The notes under the pieces were generated by a model. That model was not told the DNA's origin. It did not search any database and worked only from the letters and a program-made list of their open reading frames with translations. A program made the translations under genes and the position numbers. A stretch of DNA of 34,937 nucleotides from Methylotenera sp. (GTDB taxonomy: Bacteria > Pseudomonadota > Gammaproteobacteria > Burkholderiales > Methylophilaceae): NCBI GenBank assembly GCA_005797835.1, contig SYKG01000050.1, forward strand, positions 1-34,937. The letters run 5' to 3'. Position 1 is the first letter of the stretch; each line of letters starts with the position of its first letter. Shown here in pieces: positions 1 to 9,524 of this stretch.

Positions 1-41
1 GAAGTGGAATTATGCGGGTTGTTCAAAGGACTTCATATTAG
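1..41 (+). CDS. rsmH: 3' end of 16S rRNA m4C1402 methyltransferase RsmH (partial)
   Basis: Only the last 12 codons and the TAG stop (39-41) are inside the window. The encoded tail, SGIMRVVQRTSY, resembles the usual RsmH ending, in which a short R-S-A/G-x-M/L-R-V/I-A-like motif closes the protein. RsmH methylates N4 of C1402 in 16S rRNA and normally stands directly before ftsL at the head of the dcw cluster, as here. The stop codon is immediately followed by the ftsL ATG with no spacer, so the two are almost certainly cotranscribed. The assignment rests mostly on position plus this short C-terminal match. Confidence 0.8.
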   Translation, partial: SGIMRVVQRTSY

Positions 42-299
42 ATGACGAGAATAAATTTTATTTTATTTTTTTTGATCGTACTTATGGCACTTGCAAAAGT
101 AAACTTCCAGCATCAATACAATAATTTTTTTTGGGAGCTAGAGGAACAAAAAAATATAAGACAAAAATTAAATGCAGAATATAGCCAGCTTCAGCTCGAA
201 CAGAGCACTTGGGCAATGCATGGAAGAATTGAAGAAATTGCTAAGAAATCATTAAAAATGAAAAGCCCTGAACCTAAAAAAATTATTTTGTTGGAGTAG
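42..299 (+). CDS. ftsL: Cell division protein FtsL
   Basis: An 85-residue bitopic membrane protein. An N-terminal hydrophobic segment (about residues 5-20) is followed by a heptad-rich coiled-coil region (about 25-70, with EEQKNIRQKLNAEYSQLQLEQ). This is the FtsL layout: short cytoplasmic tail, one transmembrane helix and a periplasmic coiled coil that pairs with FtsB and docks FtsQ and the FtsWI synthase. Length and position between rsmH and ftsI fit the family, whose sequence is poorly conserved, so context carries much of the call. The ATG abuts the rsmH stop with no spacer. No promoter is visible. Confidence 0.85.
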   Translation: MTRINFILFFLIVLMALAKVNFQHQYNNFFWELEEQKNIRQKLNAEYSQLQLEQSTWAMHGRIEEIAKKSLKMKSPEPKKIILLE

Positions 300-301
300 C
301 A

Positions 302-2047
302 TTGAGTCTATTTATCAATAACAAAGTTGAGAAAACATTTTTCGAGCTTTCTGGTATTCGAAGAAGATTAATTTTGATTTTATTTTTAGCTGGATTTATA
401 ACACTTATTTTTAGAGCGTTATATTTACAAAGTTTGCGTAAAGATTTTTTACAATCAAAAGGAAATGCTGTGAGTGTGCGAGTACAATCTCTTTATGCAG
501 AAAGAGGAAAAATTACTGATAGACATGGGGATATTTTAGCGAGTAACAGCCCAGTGGCGATAGTGCGAGTAAATCCAGCTAATTTTAAAATAAATAAAAA
601 TCAAAAATTAGAGTTACAGGATATTCTTAAGTTAACAAGTGATGAGCTCGATCAAAAGCTACTCAACAACAAAAAAGAATTTGATTTAAAGAAAGATCTC
701 TCACCTGATGATGAAAGAAGATTAAATACACAAAAAATACCAGGAATATTTACTCGGAAAGAGTATAAGAGATTTTATCCGCATGCTGATATTACAGCTA
801 ATTTAGTTGGAATTACTAATATTGATAATATTGGGCAAGAGGGTATTGAGCTTTTCCAAAATAAAATTCTTACTGGTAAGATCGGTAGTAGAAAAGTACT
901 CATAGATCGTAATCGTAAGACTGTTGCCAATTTAGATTTAGAAGAAGGGAGATTGCCTCAAGATGGCCATGACATAAAACTTTCAATTGACAGAGGAATT
1001 CAATATTTTACTTATAGAGAGTTGGTGAAATCAATTGATATTCATAAAGCCAAGGCAGGTGCAGCAATTGTATTAGATGCGAAGACAGGAGAAATACTAG
1101 CTTTAGTGAATCTCCCTTCATACAATCCAAATAATCTTAATGAAAATGGCGGCCCTACAAGAAATCGCGCCCTAACAGACAAGTTTGAGCCAGGATCAAC
1201 AATCAAACCATTTATAGTATCTTCAGTATTAGATGCAGGAATTCTAAACCCAAACTCATTGGTAGATGTTACATCAGGGTTTATAAAAATTGGATCGTCC
1301 ACGATTCACGACGTCCATGCTGATCAAAATAAACCTTTTATGACAGTTTCAGAAGTCATCATGAAATCTTCTAATGTAGGATCAATAAAAATTGGATTAT
1401 TTCAAACACCTAAAAATTTATGGTCTACCTTAAACAAAGTAGGGTTTGGAATGCAAACAGGATCTGGATTCCCTGGGGAAGTTCCTGGGACACTTCGAGA
1501 TTATAAAAATTGGACTAAATTAGATCAGGCAACAATATGTATCGGACATAGCATAGATTTAACACTTCTTCAATTAGCTCAATCTTATACAGTGTTTGCT
1601 AATGAAGGAGAAATGAGACCAGTTACATTATTCAAAAAAGAAGAAATTCCTATGGGTACAAAAGTATTTTCAAAGCAAACAGTTAAAGCAATGGTAGAAA
1701 TGATGGAGCAAGTTGTTGAGCATGGAACTGCAGGTAATGCAAAAATTATAGGCTATAGGGTTGCAGGTAAGACAGGAACAGCTGAGAAAATTGTTAATGG
1801 AACTTATGATAAGAATAAAAATATAGCTTCATTTGTAGGCTTAGCTCCAGCTTCAAATCCAAGAATCATCATGGCAGTAATGATAGATGAGCCAACCGTT
1901 CGAAGTCACTTCGGAGGAGGAGTGGCAGCCCCAGTATTTAGTAATGTGATGGCCCAGGTTATGAAAAAACTAAAAATACCCCAAGATAAAAAACCACAAA
2001 TAAAAGTTTTACCTCAGGATAGTATTAATTCCAACGAAACAATATGA
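302..2047 (+). CDS. ftsI: Penicillin-binding protein 3 (FtsI), septal peptidoglycan transpeptidase
   Basis: A 581-residue class B penicillin-binding protein that crosslinks septal peptidoglycan together with the glycosyltransferase FtsW. One transmembrane helix (about residues 23-42) is followed by a pedestal domain (about 60-210) and a transpeptidase domain. All three active-site motifs are present: S299-T-I-K302 with the nucleophilic serine, S356-S-N358, and K490-T-G492. The start is TTG at 302, two bases after the ftsL stop, with a GGAG ribosome-binding site around 292-295. The stop overlaps the murE ATG as ATGA. Length is normal for the family and nothing is truncated. Confidence 0.97.
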   Translation: MSLFINNKVEKTFFELSGIRRRLILILFLAGFITLIFRALYLQSLRKDFLQSKGNAVSVRVQSLYAERGKITDRHGDILASNSPVAIVRVNPANFKINKNQKLELQDILKLTSDELDQKLLNNKKEFDLKKDLSPDDERRLNTQKIPGIFTRKEYKRFYPHADITANLVGITNIDNIGQEGIELFQNKILTGKIGSRKVLIDRNRKTVANLDLEEGRLPQDGHDIKLSIDRGIQYFTYRELVKSIDIHKAKAGAAIVLDAKTGEILALVNLPSYNPNNLNENGGPTRNRALTDKFEPGSTIKPFIVSSVLDAGILNPNSLVDVTSGFIKIGSSTIHDVHADQNKPFMTVSEVIMKSSNVGSIKIGLFQTPKNLWSTLNKVGFGMQTGSGFPGEVPGTLRDYKNWTKLDQATICIGHSIDLTLLQLAQSYTVFANEGEMRPVTLFKKEEIPMGTKVFSKQTVKAMVEMMEQVVEHGTAGNAKIIGYRVAGKTGTAEKIVNGTYDKNKNIASFVGLAPASNPRIIMAVMIDEPTVRSHFGGGVAAPVFSNVMAQVMKKLKIPQDKKPQIKVLPQDSINSNETI

Positions 2048-3474
2048 AGAGTGTATTAAAAAGAATTGGACATCAACTCTCTGAAATATCAAATGATAGT
2101 AGGTATATAAAAAAGAATTCTCTATTTTTAGCGTACCCTGGAATACATCATGATGGCAGATCTTATATCGAGGCAGCCATTAAAAAAGGTGCAGAAGTAA
2201 TATTTTATGAAAAGAAAAATTTTATTTGGAAAAAATCATGGAATACGACACATTATGCTATTGAAGATTTAAAAAATAAAGAAGGAGAAATTGCTCACAT
2301 ATTTTTTAAAGAACCTTCAAAGCAGTTACTCACTATCGGTATTACCGGCACAAATGGAAAAACATCATGTGCGCACTGGATAGCTGAAATACAAAATCAT
2401 TTAGGTAAAAAAACAGGCCTAATAGGTACCCTTGGATTTGGATACAAAAAATTAAAAGTACAGACACATACAACACCAGACGCGATAACAAACCACCGTA
2501 TTTTAAGAGAATTTAATAATCAAAAAATGAAATCTGCTGTGATGGAAGTCTCATCGCACGGTTTATCGCAAGGAAGAGTAAATGGTATTCTTTTCGATAT
2601 AGGGGTATTTACAAATTTATCAAGAGATCATTTAGATTATCATCTCAACTTAAAAAATTATTTTAATGAGAAAAAAAAGTTATTTTATTTTCCATCATTA
2701 AAAGTCGCAGTTATTAATATAGATGATTCTTATGGGAAAAAACTTAAAATTTCCCTTAAAAAAAATAAAACAAAAGTCTTAAGTTATGGAATTAAAAGTG
2801 GCGATATCAGAGCGACACATATTAAATATTCAAATTTAATTACAAATTTTCAAATCACATATAAAAAAGAAGTTTACAAAATCAAAGCACCAATAGTGGG
2901 AGAGTTTAACGTATATAACCTGTTAGCAGTCATAACCACTTTAATAGCATCCGGCTATTCATTGAAAAAAATTGTGCATAGGGTAAGTTTCATATCCCAA
3001 GTGCCAGGGAGAATGCAAAAGCTAGGTACAAAATATACACCTAAAATATTTATCGATTATGCGCATACACCAGATGCGTTAAGAAAAGTACTTGAGACGT
3101 TAAAAGATAAAACAAATGGTAGATTAATTTGTGTTTTTGGGTGCGGGGGGAATCGAGATATAGGCAAAAGAAAAGATATGGCAAAAGTCGCTTCAGATCT
3201 TGCTGATATGAGTTTTATTACCTCAGATAATCCTAGGAATGAAAACCCCCAAAAAATTATCAGTGACATTAGTAAGTGTATGAAAGGATTATTTACTACC
3301 GAGATTAAGAGAGATAAGGCGATTACAAAAGCCATTCAATTTGCAAAAAAAGATGACATTATTCTGATTGCTGGAAAAGGGCATGAAAAATATCAGGAAA
3401 TTAAAAATGTTAGATATCCTTTCAGCGATCAAAAATATACGAAAAATTTACTTAAAAAGTATAAAACATATTAA
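2044..3474 (+). CDS. murE: UDP-MurNAc-L-Ala-D-Glu:meso-diaminopimelate ligase MurE
   Basis: A 476-residue cytoplasmic Mur ligase that adds the third stem-peptide residue using ATP. The ATP-binding loop GTNGKT lies at 102-107. The DNPRNENP segment (395-402) carries the DNPR signature that selects meso-diaminopimelate over lysine, so the cell should make Gram-negative A1gamma-type peptidoglycan. The conserved KGHE motif is near the C terminus, and a lysine-rich stretch around 210 is where the carbamylated lysine is expected. The ATG overlaps the ftsI stop by four bases and the stop overlaps the murF start (TAATG), suggesting translational coupling on both sides. Confidence 0.97.
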   Translation: MKSVLKRIGHQLSEISNDSRYIKKNSLFLAYPGIHHDGRSYIEAAIKKGAEVIFYEKKNFIWKKSWNTTHYAIEDLKNKEGEIAHIFFKEPSKQLLTIGITGTNGKTSCAHWIAEIQNHLGKKTGLIGTLGFGYKKLKVQTHTTPDAITNHRILREFNNQKMKSAVMEVSSHGLSQGRVNGILFDIGVFTNLSRDHLDYHLNLKNYFNEKKKLFYFPSLKVAVINIDDSYGKKLKISLKKNKTKVLSYGIKSGDIRATHIKYSNLITNFQITYKKEVYKIKAPIVGEFNVYNLLAVITTLIASGYSLKKIVHRVSFISQVPGRMQKLGTKYTPKIFIDYAHTPDALRKVLETLKDKTNGRLICVFGCGGNRDIGKRKDMAKVASDLADMSFITSDNPRNENPQKIISDISKCMKGLFTTEIKRDKAITKAIQFAKKDDIILIAGKGHEKYQEIKNVRYPFSDQKYTKNLLKKYKTY

Positions 3475-4820
3475 TGGAAATTACTTTAAATCAAATCAAA
3501 AAAATTGTTGATGGAAATTATCATGGCGATACTTCTTTACTTAAGAAGAAAATTAAGTGTATTTCTATAGATAGTAATCAAATTCATAAGGGCGATCTTT
3601 TTATAGGCATTAAAGGAAAAAAATTTGATGGAGATCATTTTGCATCAAGTGCTATTCAAAAAGGAGCTATTGCTGCAATCATTACTAAAAATCAAAATGG
3701 CATAAAAAATAAAATCATTGTGCAAAGTGGGCGAGAGGCTCTCGGAAAAATTGCCCAATATTGGAAGTTAAAATCAAAAATACTTTTGGTCGCTATTACT
3801 GGGAGTAATGGTAAAACCACCACAAAAGAAATGATTAGTTGCATCGTCTCATTACATGTAAAAAGTATAAAGAAACTACTTGTGAGTCAGGGAAATTTTA
3901 ATAATGATATTGGTCTACCCTTATCTCTGTTAAAAATTAAAAAAGCACAAAAGTATGCTGTAGTTGAAATGGGCATGAACCATAAGGGAGAGATTAGCTA
4001 TTTAAGTAAGATTGCAAGACCAGATATTGCAGTGATCACAAATATTGCTGAAGCTCATATTGAATTTTTTGGCTCTAAAAAAGAGATTGCAAAAGCGAAA
4101 TCAGAAATATTTGAAGGTGTTAAAAAAGCTGGCATTGCAATCATTAATCGAGATGATCAGTTTTATAAGCTGATGAAAAATGCAGCTCAAACTAAAAAAA
4201 TTATTTCATTTGGTTTAGATAAAAAATCTGATGTATTTCTTAAAAAAACAATTCAAGGCATTTCTCAAATTCAAACACCTAAAGGCTTGATTGATATTAA
4301 ATTGAAATTACCAGGGGAGCATAATTTAAAGAATGCACTTGCAGCTATTGCTTCAACAGTCGCGCTTAAAATTCCATTAAAAACAATTAAGAAAGGTCTT
4401 GAGATAATTAAGCCAGTTCAAGGAAGATTAGAATTTAAAAAAGGGCTCTATGGATCAATACTTATTGATGATACCTATAATTCAAATCCAGAATCGATGC
4501 GGGCGGCTATTAATGTATTAGCTAATCAAAATAATGAAAAAATTTTAATTATTGGAGATATGGCTGAGCTTGGAAAGAAGTCTCGAGAATACCATACCTC
4601 TATAGGAAGTTATATCAACAAAAAGAAAATATTAGATGTAGTAGGTATTGGTAAATTAACTAAATATACCGTTGATAAGTGTAATGACCGTGCAAAATGG
4701 TTTGATAGTAAAAAAGAGCTTATTCGATATGTTAAATCCAAAATAAAAAAAAATTCATGCGTACTTGTGAAAGGCTCTCGTTTTATGAAGATGGAAGAGG
4801 TGGTAGAGGCACTCACTTAA
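3474..4820 (+). CDS. murF: UDP-MurNAc-tripeptide:D-alanyl-D-alanine ligase MurF
   Basis: A 448-residue Mur ligase that attaches the D-Ala-D-Ala dipeptide made by Ddl, completing UDP-MurNAc-pentapeptide. The ATP loop GSNGKTT is at 110-116. The MGMNHKGEI segment, the [12 protein letters not shown] segment and the [11 protein letters not shown] segment are typical of MurF. The gene overlaps the murE stop by one base and is followed by a 22-base gap before mraY, the largest gap in this part of the cluster. The usual three-domain length is complete. It is lysine-rich and AT-rich like its neighbours, with no sign of transfer. Confidence 0.96.
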   Translation: MEITLNQIKKIVDGNYHGDTSLLKKKIKCISIDSNQIHKGDLFIGIKGKKFDGDHFASSAIQKGAIAAIITKNQNGIKNKIIVQSGREALGKIAQYWKLKSKILLVAITGSNGKTTTKEMISCIVSLHVKSIKKLLVSQGNFNNDIGLPLSLLKIKKAQKYAVVEMGMNHKGEISYLSKIARPDIAVITNIAEAHIEFFGSKKEIAKAKSEIFEGVKKAGIAIINRDDQFYKLMKNAAQTKKIISFGLDKKSDVFLKKTIQGISQIQTPKGLIDIKLKLPGEHNLKNALAAIASTVALKIPLKTIKKGLEIIKPVQGRLEFKKGLYGSILIDDTYNSNPESMRAAINVLANQNNEKILIIGDMAELGKKSREYHTSIGSYINKKKILDVVGIGKLTKYTVDKCNDRAKWFDSKKELIRYVKSKIKKNSCVLVKGSRFMKMEEVVEALT

Positions 4821-4842
4821 ATTTTTAAGAAAGATAAAAATT

Positions 4843-5946
4843 ATGTTGCTCGAATTATTTAAATTTTTAGCAAAAGAAATCCACGGATTTAATGTATTTA
4901 ATTATATTACATTAAGAGTAGTAATGGCGACGATCACGTCGTTACTTATTTCTTTCGCCATTGGTCCTTGGTTAATTAAAAAACTTAATCAATACAATAT
5001 CGGCCAAGCTGTTCGATCAGACGGCCCTAAAGACCATCTCATTAAAACTGGTACACCCACTATGGGAGGCAGCCTAATATTAATATCAATTATCACGTCA
5101 ACTTTATTGTGGGCAGATATAAGAAATAATTATATTTGGGTATTGTTAATTGTTACCCTTGGGTTTGGTCTTATCGGGTTTATAGATGACTTAAAAAAAG
5201 TTATTTATAAAGATCCAAATGGTATGAAGGCAGGTCAAAAATATTTATGGCAGTCAATCATAGGTCTTGCTGTATCTATTTATCTTTGGTCAAACGCTAT
5301 CACTCCGCAACAAACATCACTTATTTTACCTTTCTTTAAAGATGTAAGTTTTTCGATGAATGGCCTTACTTTTATTCTCTTCAGTTATGTCGTCATTGTA
5401 GGAAGCAGTAATGCTGTAAATCTTACGGATGGGCTTGATGGGCTGGCCATCATGCCTGCAGTATTGGTTGCGAGTGCCTTAGGTGTATTTGCTTATGTTG
5501 CAGGTAACTATGTCATAGCAAAATATTTAGGTATGCCTTATATAAGTGGTGCAGGTGAATTAGCTATTTTTTGCACTGCAATGGCAGGTGCAGGTTTAGG
5601 TTTTTTATGGTTCAACGCTTACCCTGCAGAGGTATTTATGGGCGATTTAGGTGCGCTTGCTATAGGAGCGGCTATTGGGACTATTGCAGTCATCGTCCGA
5701 CAAGAAATTGTTTTATTTATTATGGGAGGTATTTTTGTAATCGAGACGTTTTCTGTTGCTATCCAGGTTATATATTTTAAATACACAAAATTTAAATATG
5801 GTGTTGGTAAACGGATCTTTCTCATGGCTCCATTGCATCATCACTATGAGAAAAAAGGCTGGAAAGAAAACCAGGTCGTTATTCGATTTTGGATTATCAC
5901 CATGATGCTTGTATTAATTGGCATTTCATCATTAAAGATTAGATGA
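4843..5946 (+). CDS. mraY: Phospho-MurNAc-pentapeptide translocase MraY
   Basis: A 367-residue polytopic membrane enzyme that transfers phospho-MurNAc-pentapeptide to undecaprenyl phosphate, giving lipid I. Roughly ten hydrophobic segments can be picked out. Conserved motifs include TGTPTMGG, the D-D pair in [21 protein letters not shown] and the C-terminal cytoplasmic [12 protein letters not shown] loop with the histidine triplet. These are the catalytic and magnesium-binding features of the family. A weak purine-rich AAGAAAG precedes the ATG. The stop overlaps the murD ATG (ATGA). Length agrees with the E. coli enzyme. Confidence 0.97.
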   Translation: MLLELFKFLAKEIHGFNVFNYITLRVVMATITSLLISFAIGPWLIKKLNQYNIGQAVRSDGPKDHLIKTGTPTMGGSLILISIITSTLLWADIRNNYIWVLLIVTLGFGLIGFIDDLKKVIYKDPNGMKAGQKYLWQSIIGLAVSIYLWSNAITPQQTSLILPFFKDVSFSMNGLTFILFSYVVIVGSSNAVNLTDGLDGLAIMPAVLVASALGVFAYVAGNYVIAKYLGMPYISGAGELAIFCTAMAGAGLGFLWFNAYPAEVFMGDLGALAIGAAIGTIAVIVRQEIVLFIMGGIFVIETFSVAIQVIYFKYTKFKYGVGKRIFLMAPLHHHYEKKGWKENQVVIRFWIITMMLVLIGISSLKIR

Positions 5947-7292
5947 CCATCAATTTAAATAAAAAAAGAGTTTTAGTAGTAGGTCTTGGAGACACAGGCC
6001 AATCCGTATTAAATTTTTTAGCTAATAAAGAATGTATTATTCGCGCGATTGATACAAGATCAATTATTCAAGGTTTAGATGAAATTAAAGAAAATTTTAA
6101 AGAAGTTGAATTTTTTATTGGTGATTCAATTAACGATGACATCATTAAAGATATTGAATTAGTTGTAATTAGCCCCGGAATTTCATTAAAAGAAAGATAT
6201 GTTCAAAAAGCATTAAATCTGGGTATTTCAGTTATTGGCGATATTGAAATTTTTGCACAAGTTAAACCGTTAAATTCAAAAGTTATTGGAATTACTGGCT
6301 CAAATGGCAAAACAACAGTCACATCTCTTGTGAGTGAGCTATTAAAGACAGCAGGCTTATCTATTATTGTGGGGGGGAATATTGGTATCCCAATATTAAA
6401 CACTTTAAATCAGAAAGCGCCAGATGTTTATGTTCTTGAGCTATCAAGTTTTCAATTAGAGGCAACATACTCATTAGTACTCGAAACTGCAGCAGTGCTA
6501 AATATTTCAGAAGACCACATGGATCGCTATGACAGTATTGAAGAGTACGCTGAAGCTAAATATAGAATATTTAATCATGCCAATAAAATTATCTTAAATC
6601 GCGATGATGACTATCTTAAATCTAAGATTGATGAAGACTCATTGACATTTGGGATTAATGTAGATGAAAAAAATTACGGAATTAAAAAAAACGGCAACCA
6701 ATATTTTATTTCTAAAGGTAATACTGAAATTATTTCTTTAGATGAAATTAAAATTAAAGGTATGCATAACATAAAAAATATTATGGCTGCTTTAGCGCTA
6801 TGTGAGCCATTTAAAATTTCTAATGATGTAATTAAAAGTGTTGTCAGACAATTTAATACACCACCTCATCGAGTTGAATATGTTGAATCAATATCAGGCA
6901 TCGATTTTTATAATGATTCAAAAGGTACTAATGTAGGCGCTACGATTGCCGCTATTCAAAGCATGACTAAACCAATTTTATTAATTGCAGGAGGGGATGG
7001 AAAAAATCAAAATTTTAAACCATTAATTAACCCATCTAAAGGAAGAGTTAAAAATATATTTTTGATTGGTAAAGATGCAAAAATTATGCAAGAGATTTTT
7101 AGTAAGCAAGCTATTCCAATAAGTATTGAAAAAAATCTTGAATCTGCAGTTATCAAATCATTTAAATCAGCCAACATGGGTGATGCAATTCTGCTGTCTC
7201 CAGCATGTGCAAGTACAGACATGTTTCAAAACTATATGCATCGCGGAGAAGTTTTTAAGCACTGCGTGAGCAATTTAAAAAATAAATCATGA
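5943..7292 (+). CDS. murD: UDP-MurNAc-L-alanine:D-glutamate ligase MurD
   Basis: A 449-residue cytoplasmic Mur ligase that adds D-glutamate to UDP-MurNAc-L-Ala. The N-terminal Rossmann-like domain opens with [12 protein letters not shown] (10-21), which binds the UDP part. The ATP loop GSNGKTT is at 119-125, and the [16 protein letters not shown] and NDSKGTN segments are MurD hallmarks. The C-terminal [12 protein letters not shown] motif is also present. It overlaps the mraY stop and the ftsW start by four bases each. Nothing is missing. Confidence 0.96.
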   Translation: MTINLNKKRVLVVGLGDTGQSVLNFLANKECIIRAIDTRSIIQGLDEIKENFKEVEFFIGDSINDDIIKDIELVVISPGISLKERYVQKALNLGISVIGDIEIFAQVKPLNSKVIGITGSNGKTTVTSLVSELLKTAGLSIIVGGNIGIPILNTLNQKAPDVYVLELSSFQLEATYSLVLETAAVLNISEDHMDRYDSIEEYAEAKYRIFNHANKIILNRDDDYLKSKIDEDSLTFGINVDEKNYGIKKNGNQYFISKGNTEIISLDEIKIKGMHNIKNIMAALALCEPFKISNDVIKSVVRQFNTPPHRVEYVESISGIDFYNDSKGTNVGATIAAIQSMTKPILLIAGGDGKNQNFKPLINPSKGRVKNIFLIGKDAKIMQEIFSKQAIPISIEKNLESAVIKSFKSANMGDAILLSPACASTDMFQNYMHRGEVFKHCVSNLKNKS

Positions 7293-8446
7293 TTGATAAA
7301 TTTTCTAGTAAATCGATAATAGACAAACCCTCTTTCGATCACGGCCTTTTTTGGGTTTCATCAATTTTGATTGCAATTGGCCTTATCATGGTTTATGCGT
7401 CCTCAATTTCATTTGCTGAAGCTAACAAGTTTACTAAACACCAGAATTATTTTTTTTTACTCCGACAATCAATTTATATATTTTTAGGGCTTATCGGGGG
7501 ATTTATTACCTTTCAAATTCCAATTCGCTGGTGGCAAAAGATGTCCCCTTATTTATTTATGGCAGGCATAGTGTTACTCATTCTTGTTCTTATTCCGAGT
7601 ATTGGTCATAAGGTAAATGGCAGTAAACGTTGGATTTCTTTATTTATAGTAAATATGCAACCTTCGGAATTCATGAAATTATTTACAGCCATGTATGCTT
7701 CAGATTATGTTTTGAGAAAATCAAAAATAATTACTAGTTTTCTAAAAGGATTTCTTCCAATGGCTGCAGCGATTATTCTAACAAGCCTATTACTAATACT
7801 TGAACCAGATTATGGTGCATTTTTTGTAATTTTAGTTATTGCTATTTGTATATTAATTTTAGGTGGTATTGATAAAAAAATTCTGATGGGCTTAACGATT
7901 GTTGTTCCTATCGTCATAACATTACTAATTTATTTCCGTGAAAATAGTATGCAAAGAGTTTTAGGTTTTTATGATCCATGGGCTGATCCATATAACAGAG
8001 GTTATCAGTTAGCTCAAGCTCTTATAGCATTTGGTCGTGGTGAGATTTTTGGAGTAGGTTTAGGTGGAAGCGTCCAAAAATTAAACTATTTACCCGAAGC
8101 TCATACTGATTTTATTTTAGCTGTATTAGCAGAGGAGTTTGGTTTTTTTGGTGTACTTATTGTTATTGGATTATTTTCATGGTTAGTAATTAGAGCTTTT
8201 GGTATTGCTAAAGACGCTATTATTAATGAAAGTTATTATTCAGCTTTATTATCCCAAGGAATTGGCATTTGGTTTGGCACGCAATGCCTTATTAATATGG
8301 GGGTGAATATGGGGCTTCTTCCTACTAAAGGTTTAACTTTGCCACTTATGTCTTACGGTGGTAGTAGTATTTTGGTCAATATGATTGCGCTTGCGATATT
8401 ACTCAGAATTGATTGGGAAAACCGAAGAGAGTTAAGAGGAATCTAA
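7289..8446 (+). CDS. ftsW: Septal peptidoglycan glycosyltransferase FtsW
   Basis: A 385-residue SEDS-family membrane protein that polymerises lipid II at the septum with FtsI. About ten hydrophobic helices are visible. Family landmarks are KRWISL, MQPSEFMKL, the GRGEIFGVGLGGSVQKLNYLPEAHTDF region containing the conserved periplasmic loop, and LMSYGGSSIL near the end. The conserved E-A-H-T-D-F stretch is intact. The N terminus up to about residue 20 is soluble and poorly conserved. The ATG overlaps the murD stop, and a four-base gap leads to murG. Confidence 0.96.
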   Translation: MIDKFSSKSIIDKPSFDHGLFWVSSILIAIGLIMVYASSISFAEANKFTKHQNYFFLLRQSIYIFLGLIGGFITFQIPIRWWQKMSPYLFMAGIVLLILVLIPSIGHKVNGSKRWISLFIVNMQPSEFMKLFTAMYASDYVLRKSKIITSFLKGFLPMAAAIILTSLLLILEPDYGAFFVILVIAICILILGGIDKKILMGLTIVVPIVITLLIYFRENSMQRVLGFYDPWADPYNRGYQLAQALIAFGRGEIFGVGLGGSVQKLNYLPEAHTDFILAVLAEEFGFFGVLIVIGLFSWLVIRAFGIAKDAIINESYYSALLSQGIGIWFGTQCLINMGVNMGLLPTKGLTLPLMSYGGSSILVNMIALAILLRIDWENRRELRGI

Positions 8447-8450
8447 TTTA

Positions 8451-9524
8451 GTGAAATCCAATAAAAAAATATTGATTATTGCTGGAGGTACTGGAGGGCA
8501 TATTTATCCAGGTATCGCGATTGCTGACTATTTAAAGACTAAAGGTTGGCAAATTACTTGGCTTGGCACTAAAAATGGGATGGAAAATAAGTTGATTGAG
8601 AGTAAGCCTTATCAAAAAGCCATGATTGATATTAAAGGGGTCAGGGGTAAAAATATCTTAAGTTGGTTAAAACTACCATTCATGCTTTTAATTGCATTGA
8701 TACAATGTGCGATAGCGATTAAAAAAGAAAAGCCAGATGTTGTAATTGCTATGGGAGGTTATGTTTCTTTTCCTGGTGGCCTTATGGGAAAACTTATGGG
8801 TAAGCCTCTTATTGTGCACGAACAAAATTTTATCCCAGGACTCACTAATAAATTATTAGCGATGATCGCGACACATATATATTCTGCATTTCCAATCAGG
8901 CTTATGCGTCACTCAGAAAAAATTGGTAATCCGGTGAGGGATGCTATTAGAAAAATCAAACCCCCAGTTCAAAGATTTAAAAGTAGAAAAGGTCCTTTAA
9001 GACTTCTTGTTGTGGGGGGTAGTCTAGGCGCTAAATTTTTAAACGATATCATTCCTTTAAGTGTCCAACAAATCAATCCTAAAAATAGACCGATGATTAT
9101 TCATCAATCAGGTGAGAGGCATTTTCAAGACTTAAAGTGGACTTATAAAAAGTCTGGCATTAAAGCAAACTGTATGGCTTATTTAGATAATATTGAAAAA
9201 ATGTATGAATGGGCAGATCTTGTAATATCTCGAGCAGGAGCCCTCACAGTATCTGAGTTTTCAGTAGCGGGTATTCCTAGCATATTGGTACCATTTCCTT
9301 TTGCAGTTGATAATCATCAGTTTTATAACGCAAAATACTTAAGCGATAAGAAAGCTGCACAACTTATAATTCAGGAAGAACTCACAACAGAATTATTAAG
9401 TGATTTACTTAAAAATATGACAAGAAATCAATGTTTAAAAATGTCAAAAGCTGCTTTAGAGAGTAAAGCAATAAAACCTGAGGAAGTTATTTATCAGGCA
9501 TGTGAGCGATTAATTAAAAAATGA
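8451..9524 (+). CDS. murG: Lipid II synthase MurG (GlcNAc transferase)
   Basis: A 357-residue GT-B glycosyltransferase, peripheral on the inner face of the membrane, that adds GlcNAc to lipid I. The N-terminal GGTGGH loop (12-17) and MGGYVSFPGG are typical, as are HEQNFIPGLTNK, the VVGGSLGAKFLN nucleotide-binding loop, SRAGALTVSE and PFPFAVDNHQFYNA. The start is GTG at 8451, supported by AGAGGA at 8435-8440 and by the GGTGGH motif lying at the expected distance. The four-base 3' overlap with murC keeps the operon closed. Confidence 0.96.
   Translation: MKSNKKILIIAGGTGGHIYPGIAIADYLKTKGWQITWLGTKNGMENKLIESKPYQKAMIDIKGVRGKNILSWLKLPFMLLIALIQCAIAIKKEKPDVVIAMGGYVSFPGGLMGKLMGKPLIVHEQNFIPGLTNKLLAMIATHIYSAFPIRLMRHSEKIGNPVRDAIRKIKPPVQRFKSRKGPLRLLVVGGSLGAKFLNDIIPLSVQQINPKNRPMIIHQSGERHFQDLKWTYKKSGIKANCMAYLDNIEKMYEWADLVISRAGALTVSEFSVAGIPSILVPFPFAVDNHQFYNAKYLSDKKAAQLIIQEELTTELLSDLLKNMTRNQCLKMSKAALESKAIKPEEVIYQACERLIKK

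Noticed and set aside
1042-1302. Open frame on the minus strand inside ftsI
   Set aside because: Antisense to conserved transpeptidase sequence, with no recognisable motif or ribosome site. Other antisense frames over mur, fts, tkt and hppA genes were rejected for the same reason.
5571-5780. Open frame on the + strand in a second frame of mraY
   Set aside because: Overlaps the conserved MraY membrane helices; arginine- and cysteine-rich composition typical of a shifted frame.
8871-8890. Sequence resembling half of the argA palindrome inside murG (ACACATATATATTCTGCAT)
   Set aside because: It lies within conserved coding sequence, has several mismatches in the arms and no promoter nearby; likely chance in AT-rich DNA.
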